Below are positions 20,237 to 30,300 of a DNA stretch of 49,948 nt, piece after piece. Made by a program: the position numbers and the translations under genes. Every line of letters starts with the position of its first letter. The stretch's first letter is position 1. Source of the stretch: Zygnema cylindricum. Taxonomy: Eukaryota; Streptophyta; Zygnematophyceae; Zygnematales; Zygnemataceae. The stretch lies in the NCBI GenBank assembly GCA_037447655.1, contig JBBHKE010000252.1:1-49948 (forward strand), written 5' to 3'. Below the pieces are notes generated by a model, which was given only the letters and a program-made list of their open reading frames with translations, was not told where the DNA came from and searched no databases.

Positions 20237-20249
20237 AGTTAGTGGGTTG

Positions 20250-20538
20250 ACATCGAGCTAGTGGCAAAGTGGTTAGTGGGTTGACTGCTTAAGTCAAAGG
20301 TACGAGGTTCGGGCCTTGACCAACTCAATTTTCCCTGGTGTGCGACATGTTGATTCTCTGATATCATGTAAATCTAACATGCTACCAGAGCCAGCGTGAT
20401 TGCAAATGGATTGACTGGCCTCCTCGCGAGGGGAGGTGTTGAATTGGCAGGTGGTTGGCGATTCAATAAGGGGTAGAATATGGTAATAACACACTCGAAG
20501 CCACCTGAAAAAAATGGGTATAGACCAGCAAGGCTCAA
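20250..20538 (+). mobile_element. tRNA-derived SINE, unit 1
   Basis: Head with an internal Pol III promoter: A box in TAGTGGCAAAGTGGTTAG (about 20259-20276) and B box GAGGTTCGGGCC (about 20304-20315). The body ends in the conserved CACTCGAAGCCACCTGAA...ATGGGTATAGACC stretch. The same head and body recur in units 2 and 3, which is why I call it a SINE and not a tRNA pseudogene. Confidence 0.7.
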
Positions 20539-21019
20539 CATTGAGCTCGTGGCATACTGGTTGGTGGCATAGTGGTTAGTGCGTTGACCGATTAAGTCAA
20601 ACGTTATAGGTTCGAGCCTTAGTTGACTCATTTTTCCCTTGTGTGGGACATGGCGAATCCATGATTTCACGAAAAACAAAAAAGGGGAGGGTGAGGGGGC
20701 GGATGGGAAAAAGTGAGAGGAGGAAAAGAGGGGAGAGGGGAGAATGGCGAGGGAAGAGTGTGGAGGAAATAGTGGGAAAGAGAGGGAGAGGAAAGAGAAG
20801 GGAGGGTGAGAGGGAAAGGAGGAGAGGAGGTGTCGATGGGAGACGAGAGAGGGAATAAAGAGGACGCAAGAGGGAGGAGAGGGAGAGGGTGAGCGGGAGT
20901 GGGAGGAGGAGGCTTAGAGTATTGAATTGGCACGTGGATGTTGGTTCAATATAGGGTGTAATGTGGTACGCCCACACTCGAAGCTGCATGAAATAAATGG
21001 GTAGGGTCCCGCCAAGGTC
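20539..21019 (+). mobile_element. tRNA-derived SINE, unit 2, with a GA-rich expansion
   Basis: A box GGTGGCATAGTGGTTAG (about 20563-20579) and B box TAGGTTCGAGCC (about 20607-20618). Just upstream, GTGGCATACTGGTTGG is an imperfect duplicate of the A-box region. The body (CACACTCGAAGCTGCATGAA...ATGGGTAGGGTCC) matches unit 1. Between head and body, about 20680-20918 is an almost pure purine run rich in GGGAGA, absent from unit 1. It has the same composition as the huge tract in the MORC intron. Confidence 0.7.
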
Positions 21020-21200
21020 ACCATCTAGCTGGTGGCGTAGTGGTTAGGGTGTTCACAACTTAAGTGGAAGGTCCTAGATTCGAAGCTTGATCAACTTTCC
21101 CTAGTATGGGACATGCCAAATCTTGGATCTTAGATTGGAAGGTGACTACCTTATCGGCGTTATGTTGTTGCGCCCGTGAGTGACTTTCGATGAGGAGGGA
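21020..21200 (+). mobile_element. tRNA-derived SINE, unit 3, diverged
   Basis: A box GGTGGCGTAGTGGTTAG (about 21031-21047) and a weakened B box TAGATTCGAAGC (about 21076-21087). A TATGGGACATGCCAAATC stretch and a diverged GCGCCCGTGAGTGAC body follow, matching unit 2 less closely. The right end is approximate. Confidence 0.6.
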
Positions 21201-23115
21201 ATAGAACGAGGGAACTTTATCTTGAGCCTGAATTGGTGAAAGGGCTCGAGTAGACAACAACGATTGTTGAAATGCCAATAAGCGCTCATTGACGTGAGAT
21301 ACCATATGAGGAAAAGTAGGGGTATTGTCCACCAAAAAAATTGAATGAAATTTAGATGCTGCAAGAGCCCAACTTCGTAAGTAAACGACTAGTGCCAAAG
21401 TGGTCGTAGGACGCAAATCAAGACTCCGACCAGACACTGGTAAAGCAGCTTGTCTATGAGCGAGTAGTTATTCCGGGCTATCAAAGACACCATGGCTGAC
21501 ATGTTGATCCCTCCCGCTTATCAAAGGTAACATTGTCGACAAGCTGATGCGAATCCCAACTCATGCGATAAGGCGATTTACGTCAAAATTATGACTTAAT
21601 AAAACATCACTTTTGAAGCAAACTAGAGACAACTTTGGTGGAAAAAGCATTTTTTTTAACGGCGGATGCTAATCATACAATAATTTTGCACTACATCCAA
21701 TGGTATCTATCACATGTGATCATTTTTTCCAAGTCCATCCAATTTTCGACCATTGGATTCATTGAGTCCAACAAAACTAATTTAAGACAACCCCCTTCAC
21801 ACCCCTAAAAATGTTCTATTTATACGAAAAACCGAATCCATTGCCCATTTAATTTTTATCTCTTGACGTGCAACACAACCAATTTTTTGCCACAAATTTA
21901 TAGAGCCCATACTATATGGGTTTTGTTCAAATTGTAATATAAAACCCTAGATGTTCAAATCGCGCGTTTTTTTCATTTTTTCCAGTTTCTCCGTATTGTA
22001 CGTGACTTTTAAAAAAAGCGAAAAAAACGTCAACTGTAAACTGAACGTACAGTTTACGGAAAACTGACAAATTACAGTAACTGTACGGTTTTTTACGGAA
22101 ATTTTACGGAAGTTGACGAAAAGATACGATGCACGTATTGGTACTCTGTGTTGTGTAAACTGAATATAATGTTTATGAATATGTACGGAATTTTATCGTA
22201 CATCTACGGACAATTTGAAAAAGAGACGTTGCAGCGTCATACTATTTGCGCGCCGTAAGTTAAAAATGTGTACGAACGTCTTCTCAAATTTTTGGAAAGA
22301 AGCCACCATGAAAACTTGAACAGTTGAAAGTGAATATTGAAGGAAGACGCAATTAGCGACATTTCTTTTTTGGTTGAATGTGATTGTTTTTTTTTAAATT
22401 AACATGTTTCGTCGTGCAAGGTTGAATGATGGAAATATGTCATCTGTATATGGCATGCACTTTGCTTTTTTGAAGTCGCATGCTCTCGGAGAGGTAGAGA
22501 GAGAAGGCCATGGCTGCCTGTCAAATAGTTTGAGACAGACAGACATACTATATTATTCCGACAAAAAGGAGACGTTGCCTAGGATTTGAACCTGGTCCTT
22601 GAACCTGGTCCTTCAGATTCTCATAGTACTCTCAAAGAGCGTCATCCGTAACCAGTTGATATAAATATCCTGATACACACATGGGGTGTGGTAATTATTT
22701 AAATAATTAAAATTTTCTACCGCTCATTTAACGGAAAGCGTACAAACTGCGGTACATATAGAATTTAATTTTTGTAACATGTACGGATTTGTACGGATAA
22801 CAATTCATTAACGATTTTTACGATTTTTTCAAATCGACCTCTCCAGTTTCTACGTATTGTACGCGCGTTCGAATCGTGCGTAAAATGCGTTTTGAACAAC
22901 TATGCATAAAACATTCGTACGTATACTGTATGATCGATTATTTTGCACTTAAAAGAGCATGGTATGGTCGTTACTTCATTTCTTAAAACGTAGGAACGGC
23001 TTTTGCCGCACACAACGACACATAATGTAGGTCTTAGCTTTCAAATAGTGTGATTATGAAACAGCGCGCGGCGACACAAATTTGTCGTTCCCGTGACACA
23101 TACCTCAAAAATATC
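21201..23115. other. Non-coding stretch between SINEs and MITE
   Basis: No gene is supported. Around 22030-22140 there are repeated TTTACGG/CGTAAA motifs and a short inverted repeat (GTAAACTG...CAGTTTAC). At about 22565-22690 the - strand resembles a tRNA-derived sequence. The 61-codon open frame at 22404-22589 has no domain and overlaps that remnant. Confidence 0.5.
22565..22690 (-). repeat. tRNA-like remnant (probable SINE head)
   Basis: On the - strand TATCAACTGGTTACGGATGAC resembles an A box and GGTTCAAATCC (near 22580-22592) a B box. A 15-bp tandem duplication (TTGAACCTGGTCC repeated at about 22587-22615) lies over the B-box side. It is too diverged, and lacks paired stems, to call a functional tRNA. 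Confidence 0.4.
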
Positions 23116-23118
23116 TTA

Positions 23119-23896
23119 GGGTGCGTCTCTGTGTGCTTAAGTAAGGGTTTTTTTCTGTCGTTTTCCTGTAAAACTTAGAGCCGTACCGCGTAAGTTTCAA
23201 CTGTACAATAAAATATAAAAAAAGAGAAGTACATTTTGCGTCATCATCGAATTTAAAATGTACTATATCTTGTCGTCTTGTGTTCTTCGACCCACTTCGA
23301 CGACAAAAACGTCATCTTCAACCTTATCTTTAAAATACAGGGCCGATGTGTTTTAAAATTAGGGATTTTCTATAAACAAATAGGAACACGTATTCGCATG
23401 TGTAATGTTTTGTTTAAAAAATTCAAACGATTTCAAGCGACGTGGAAGTGTACACGATTCGCTATGTTTTGTCCGTTTTTGTTTAATACGACAAAGAGAA
23501 GTACACAGTTTGTTTTGTTTTGTCCGTTTCCATCCGGTACGGGATTTTTTTTTGCAGGGGTCTCAAGGTTCCGATGCCATTTCACGTCGAGCCGACAATA
23601 GACGCAAAGTCAAAACGCATCTTCTTCAACCGTGAAACGGCACAGGTTGGAGGGCGGTAGGTCTACAATGTCACGAAAAGTCACACGACGTCACAAGCAA
23701 TTACGAAAAATAACGTGCGTCATCACAGATTGTAGACGTTAACAGCCGTCACGGGCATTGTCGACGTATACAATCGTCACGCCCTAAGTGACAATTTCGT
23801 TTGGTACACATAGGGACACCCGAAATCCGGGTCCGCCGGATCTGCGCTAAAAAACAAAAAAAAATCTCTAAGTTTGAAGTACATAGAGACGCACCC
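23119..23896. mobile_element. PIF/Harbinger-like MITE (778 bp)
   Basis: Terminal inverted repeats GGGTGCGTCTCTGTGTGCTT at the left and, as its complement with two mismatches (A for G), at the right end (about 23877-23896). TTA occurs directly outside both ends (23116-23118 and 23897-23899). A 3-bp TTA/TAA duplication and GG-starting ends fit the PIF/Harbinger superfamily. No transposase is encoded; the small open frames inside (23278-23635) show no domain. It lies 1.1 kb upstream of the MORC start codon. Confidence 0.78.
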
Positions 23897-23899
23897 TTA

Positions 23900-24589
23900 C
23901 AGTCGATATTTCTAAAATGCATACATTTCTGAGGATGAAATTTTTACCAGCCACGTGTCCGCTAAGCGCAGTGAGCAATCGCCCTGGTCCTATCCTTGGT
24001 TTCAAATGCGAGGTGTACGCGACTACAGTACAGCAGTGATATTTGATGACCCGATTTCATCCCCTTTTTAGAGCGCATATTCTCATGCGTCCGAGGTTCC
24101 TAAAATTCATTAATTAAAGTTTTTCACTTAAAATGGTACAAATTTGTACGGTCTGACACTAACCGTACACCAAACTATTTATAAGAAAACGTACTTTCGT
24201 TCTGGAAATTATCCCTAAATAGAGTAAAGAAAAAAATAGAATGAACTACGCTAATGGAGAATAAAAAAAAAAGAAAGCGGGACGGAATTAGCTTACACTA
24301 CGCTAATAGCGATTGGCGGTGTAGCGATAACACTAATAGCGTTACTTGGTGCACTGTACTTCACCGTACCTTAAATCGCTAACGGTAACTATCTGGACCC
24401 TGAACCCTTCCAAAAACGATCGAAGAACCCTTTTAAATGCGCACTGTTAGCTCCTGACTTTTGTTTGAAGTCGAAGTTTTAAGCCGCGTCTGCGACGATC
24501 GACATTCTCCATTGCAGCCTCTGATCGCAGTTCGTATTCTGAACCCCAAACCTCCTGCGGTGAAAGAGAAGACGACTCGCTACTTTGTA
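23900..24589. other. Upstream region of the MORC gene, no gene seen
   Basis: AT-rich with no coding signal. Near 24290-24345 the sequence CTAATAGCGATTGGCGGTGTAG repeats part of a motif also found near 215, 33920 and 44760. The promoter of the downstream gene should lie in or near here, but I see no convincing TATA box. Confidence 0.4.
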
Positions 24590-25029
24590 GTTTCACGCTA
24601 CATAATACATCCTAAGATTTCCTTTCCGTTTTGTTCTTTCCTTAATTCTTTCCTTTACCTTTCTCGAGTATTTCTTATTGGCTTTCCGCCAATCTTCTTT
24701 CTCTCCACCTTTTTTTCGATTGCGCTTCCTTTACGTTTTTCTGTCACGCTCTTCTCTCTCCTTCCATTCTTTTACTCTCGTTCTCTCTATTCTTTTTATT
24801 AGCCTCTGTTCCTTTTTTGCTCTCCCTGTTCTTTTTCTCTCGGCGTCTTCCTCTCAATCTCCATTCGTCTTTTTCTCACCTCTCCCTCTCTCAAGCCCTT
24901 CATATCTTAAATCCCTTACTCTCTCTCTCTCTCTCTCTCTTCATATCTCCTTACTCTCTCTTCTTCCTTTTTTTCTTCCATTATATTTCTTCTAATCCTT
25001 TTTTTTTCTTCCCATTCTGAAGCACAAAG
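24590..25029 (+). promoter_or_regulatory. Pyrimidine-rich presumed 5' UTR of the MORC gene
   Basis: About 430 bp of CT-rich sequence including a (CT)n run near 24921-24940, common in plant 5' leaders. An in-frame TGA at 25018-25020, three codons before the ATG at 25030, rules out upstream extension of exon 1. The open frames in this CT tract are low-complexity artefacts. Confidence 0.5.
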
Positions 25030-27385
25030 ATGAGAAGCCATTTTTTGAACCTTGAAAAATACAGAAAGTCCAAGAAGATTGTACCATTACGTGAATCCTC
25101 TTTTTTTAGGGTTTCCCGTCAGACCAAAAACCATAGTCGGTCAGGATTGGTGGTCTCAAACCCACCCATTTCTCCTACTCCCTCTCCTAAATTGTTATTA
25201 GGTAGTACAAGCAACACCCTAAACGTTTCATGTGAGGACACAAAACCAAATTCTAGTCTTCCTTGTCAAATTAGGGTTTTAAAACCTAAGACAAACCCTA
25301 AAGAAACAAATTCAAACCCTAAAGAACTAAATACAAACCTTAAAGAAACAAATCCAAACCCTAAAGAACTAAATACAAACCTTAAAGAACCAAACACAAA
25401 CCTTAAAGAACTGAATACAAACCCTAAAGAAGCTATGAATGCGATGGTGGAAGAGACCACAAAATCAAACTCTAGTCTTCCTTGTCAAACTGGAATTTTG
25501 TTTGCGGAAGAATTCATAACCCGTAATGTCTCTGACCCAATCCCCAACGTCATTATTGTGTCGCCAACTCCTTCTAAACTGAATAGAAACCCTAAAGAAG
25601 TTATGAACGTAGAGACGATTGGTTTGGGTTCAGAAACAGAGCGGGTGGGAACACAATCCGTACAGATTGAGGGTTCAGCACAATGCCAGGACATAGTTCA
25701 AGTTAAAACTCTCCAAAGGGAAGGGTTAACACAAAAAGATGATGACAAAGTGCCATCTGTACGGATAGAGGGTTCAGCAACGGGCCATGTGGACATTAAA
25801 CCTAGTTCGGTAGGGTTAGTGGGTTTATCTCACCGCCAGGATGATCCTAAAATGCAATCAGTACAGGAAGAGGTTCCAACTCAAATGCAAGAAGATGACC
25901 AGATACATTCGAAAACGGTGGAGGGGTTATCTCAAAACCAGCAGGAATCTCAATTGCGATCTGTCCTAAGAGAGAGTTTACTAAGCGAGGGTTTAATGGG
26001 AGAGGGTTCAGTTCAGAGCCAGGTCGAGGTGGATGTACAGTATTCATCTAAAGAGCCTCCTGTAGATTCTGTTGCGAAGGAAGAGGTTGTTTTATCACAG
26101 AGCCAGGAAGAGGCTCAAGGTCAGTCCGTACAAATGCAGGGCCTCCAACCCAGTTTTGAGGAAGCTGAGGTACATTCTGTGCCGATGGCAGGCCTAACCG
26201 AGGGTGAAAAAAAGGGCAAAGAAGAATCTGTACTTAAGGAGGATGTAATACAAAGCAAGGAAGTAGCTCAAGTACAAATAGTTCAAGTAGAAGAGTCATT
26301 TCATAAAAAGGATGTCAAAGTGAGTGCTGTAAAGATGGAGGGTTCATTGTCCACGCAGGAGGAAGGGAAACGGATTGGGAAATCAGAATCAGAACTTAGC
26401 CCTGAAGAAAACCAGGCTCTTTCTGTAAAATTGGATTGCTTACCCCACAGCCACGAACCTCAACTGCAATCACAAAGGAAGGGTTTAGCAGAAAACCAGG
26501 AATATGTTCAGCTAAATCTTGAGCTGATGGAGGGCTTACCATACGACCAGGAGAAACTCCAGCTGCAACCTATGCAGGTAGACTGTTCAGTAAAATGCCA
26601 GGAAAAGGTTGTAGTACAATCTGTACGGATGGGAGATTCAACATCACGCCAGAAGACGTCTAAATTACAACCAGTGAGGATTAGAAATGGTTTACAGAAA
26701 AAATTGCAATTACGTTCTATAACGGAGGGTTCAAATTTCAGAGAGGATAAAGTACAGCCTGTATGGATGGAGGAGGCTCACCTGACAGAGAAACATGGAA
26801 ATTCTCTTTTGGAGCCACCTCTAAGCTCTGTGCTCCCTATTTCACAAAATGTAGCAGAAAGGACAAAAAATGTTCCAAGTGTGAAAATCAAAGCAGCCAC
26901 TCCCACTCGCTTGAAATCCCCAGCCATGGCTCTTCCCCCTACAACTTTTGTTTTGCCTCCTACTGTGGGCTTAAGTACTATTGCTAAATCGGGGGACTGT
27001 ACATCAATTGGTGTGCATCGTGAAGGTCTGGAACAAGCGTTAGAGACTACCAGTACAGGAGAAGGACTAGTTTTGGGTTCTGGATTTTCTGAAATTCCAA
27101 CAGAAAAAGTAGTTTCTAAGCAGGCTTTGTTAAGGGATCGAGATTTTGAAAGTATTGTTGCCTCAGGTCTTGCAAAAGGCTCCACGACAATGGACAAGGT
27201 TGTAAGCAAAAAAAAGTCGAAGCTGTTGAATGTTGAAACCATAAAGAGTGGTCGCAACATCAATTATCCTCGTTCGAGTACTGATTTAAGAGCGGAGGAA
27301 ACGGTTGGTAGGAATACTGAGTTTCATTATGGTACGAATGCTGAGAATGATGATCCCAAATCAACGACGTCAAAAGAATTTAAAG
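25030..27385 (+). other. MORC: MORC exon 1: disordered N-terminal extension with two repeat arrays
   Basis: 785 codons upstream of the ATPase domain, rich in Ser, Gln, Glu, Val. Residues about 88-134 are a seven-residue repeat (pattern xNxN[PL]KE, as in LNTNLKE) in seven copies. Residues about 207-590 are about 20 degenerate copies of a roughly 17-residue unit with a core like QSVRxEGLxQxQE. Known plant MORCs have much shorter N-terminal regions. No signal peptide or membrane segment is seen. The long open frame with non-repetitive codon choices, and the exact phase into exon 2, support real coding. Confidence 0.85.
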
Positions 27386-30300
27386 GTAAGTTGCACAAGA
27401 CTCCAAAGTACGGGACCTAAACAAAACTCTAAAACCCAAAAAAAATGTTAGAACAGAGGCTGGATTCGTTTCTGACATATTTGTAAGAATGCTGGGTCAG
27501 TTTATTCTCCATCTTGTCGTGGTTTAAATCAAAAGCCATTTTGAGTCTTTTGGGTTTTTTAGAATGATATTTATTTGGACTTTATGGTCCCTCTGGTAAA
27601 ATTTGTTGCTAAACTGACAATCTCTTGATGATGAATGCAGGTAGTGGAAATATTGATAAATCCCAAAAGCTTCCGAAATTTCTACGCACGAATTCAATTT
27701 CTCATAAATGGGCCTTTGGAGGTATCTTTACTCTACTTGCATTACATTGACATTGCGTATTCACCATTTATTTCATAGTATTATTTTGCATGACATGCAG
27801 ATTTCCAAACATGTCGCCGCTATCTTGTTTAAGTTCCTATTCACAACATCATTAACTCTTGATGATAGTTTTTGAAATTCTAGAGTTTTTCCTCTTCAAT
27901 TTTTTCTTGTGAATGGCTACTCCGCATGCATCCTCTTATCATACTGGGGAGTCTATCTTGTTGATCGGTTCCTGGTTTAGGATCAACTTTTTTGCACTTT
28001 CTCTCACATGCCCTCTCTATTTCTCTTTTTATTTCTTTCTTGTTATTTGTATTGCGCTTTCATCCTTTTTGCCTGTCAGTGTGTCGATTATCACTACTCT
28101 TCCTGTCAATGTGATACGACAAAGTAGTCAAATCAGAGTTGTCATTGTTAAAATGTAGTCCAATACTAAAGATATGTCTCGCCGGTTTTTCTTGCAGCTA
28201 TTGCCGATCTTTTAGATAATTCTATTGCTCAGGTGAGCATCAGGTTTCTTAAGGTCTCTCCTTCTGTCTTTTGACTTCCTAGATTGTACATCAACATGGG
28301 AAGAAATGGCACGGAACCTTTTTTATCAGACATAATTGTTCTTTCCGTCTTTATCTTTAGCCAATTCTTGGGCCTTGATCCTAGGCCCTTAGGTTCCTAA
28401 TTCTAGAAGTGTGTTTCAGCCTTCTGTATTATTGAGCCCTTGGTTAAAATACCATAACCAAATATCAAAAGGACAATGTTTCAAAAAATTGGTCTGACCT
28501 TTCTCAAGATTGTACCTGGTTTTTGTCCTGTCCCTGAAAAGAAGATGCACTTTTTGTGGATAATTTTTGTCGTTCAGGTCCCTTACGGTGCGACATTTGT
28601 GAATGTTGATCGGGAAGTTAATGCATTAAATGGGTCATCCACACTTATAATTACTGGTAAGCTTTGGCGAAATAAAGCAAATTAGGGATTGGTACACCTC
28701 TCGACGTAATTCGTCTGGGCCATGTTAACTTTACAGGCGAAACGCACTTATGAATTAGTATAAACCTCAATTAGTGTAAATTATACCATTCATCTTGATT
28801 AGGGCTGAAACAATTTGAAGCAATCAAGTCTTACAACACATATTTCTGGTTTTTAATCATGACGTCATCATTGAAGGGTAAGCCTTCCCATTTTTGGTTG
28901 GTCACGAATACAAACCCAATAGTTGTTCATGAAAACAAGCGACTTTGACAACATTAAAAAGTGTTTAACAATGATGCCAATGGAAATGTATTTTCCAACT
29001 AATGGGTTTAGGACTTCAAGTCCAAAGCCGAAATTTAAGTTGAATACGAATTGCTGTTTGATTGAAATTGGAATTGACAAACGCTATTGACTCTTCTTAG
29101 AGGGTACAACGGGGATTGGTCAGATGATGGGCCTGGAATGGATTCAAAGGTTTTGCGAAAATGTTTGTCCGGGAAAAATATCGATTCCTCTTCGAAACCA
29201 TGTGAGTTTCTCTTTAGTCACGTAAATATCCCGCTACGGGAAATTTATTGATGTACAAGGATATTGTTTTGCTGAAGATGCATGTATCTCTTCTGTATCT
29301 AGCAAATGGTTTTATGAATGCCGCATTATTCTCTCTCTCACACTCTCTCTCTCTCAATCAAAAGTGATAACCATTTTATTTTGGCAATTTTGAGAAGACC
29401 TACTTGTCATGTTAGTGGAGTAGCATGAGACCTCAACACTTAGCCATTAACTGCTTGTTGGCGGGAGATTCGTCAGTATTAACATGGAAAAAGGTGCTTT
29501 TTGTCAAACTATTACTTAGGAGTTTTGTCTGGTTTTACTGAGTAGAACTTGTACATATGGTTAGACATCCATAGCAACCTGAATATCCGTACGTATTTGC
29601 CACATAAAATTTATCAATTGTGGATTAAATGAGAAAATATAGATGCTTCCTGTACAAATTGTGGACAACTGTTGAGTTTTGGATAATTTCTTCATAGTAA
29701 TGTAAGGTTTTTCCATGGAAAATCTAACACAAGTAGCATGTCACTCATAACAGTAACAATAAATGCACATTTTTTGAACAAAAAACCACACAGCATTGAG
29801 TTACTCATGTTAGTGTGGCTATACATATTGATTCCTCATATGAACAATGCATTTGCTGAATTTATTCACAGTAACATGAAGAAATGTACGGTTTTTCCAT
29901 AGTAAAGCAACATGGACATTGTGCTATACACAGTAGCGTGTAAAATGCTGTTCCTTTCCTTTTTAGGGTAAACCCTTTTTTTGCCATTGTGAATGTGCCT
30001 CATAGACATGAATGGTCCTTGGATCGTAAAAACCCTAAAACTCTAGGAAAAATAACAACTCCGAGGAATCTCAAGCAAAAAAATAAATAAAAGTAATCCA
30101 AATAAATTACAACGATATAAGTAACAATAAAACTGGCGAACGGTAGAAATATCTGAAAATTTGATGAAAGATGAAAATAACTGAAGATTTGACAAACGAA
30201 AAAAATATGAAAAAAAAAATCTGAATTTTTTGATCATGTGTGACTGTTTTCAGATGGAAGTAGTTTTCAAATGGCGAGCATTCGGCTTGGGGCTGACGTC

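Noticed and set aside
20250-21100. Functional tRNA genes
   Set aside because: A and B boxes are present but no acceptor, anticodon or T stems pair convincingly, and the same body follows each head.
29101-29201. An alternative exon 5 start at 29101 (after CTTCTTAG)
   Set aside because: It would put the sequence in a different frame and lose the DDGPGM motif; the acceptor at 29121-29123 keeps phase and the motif.
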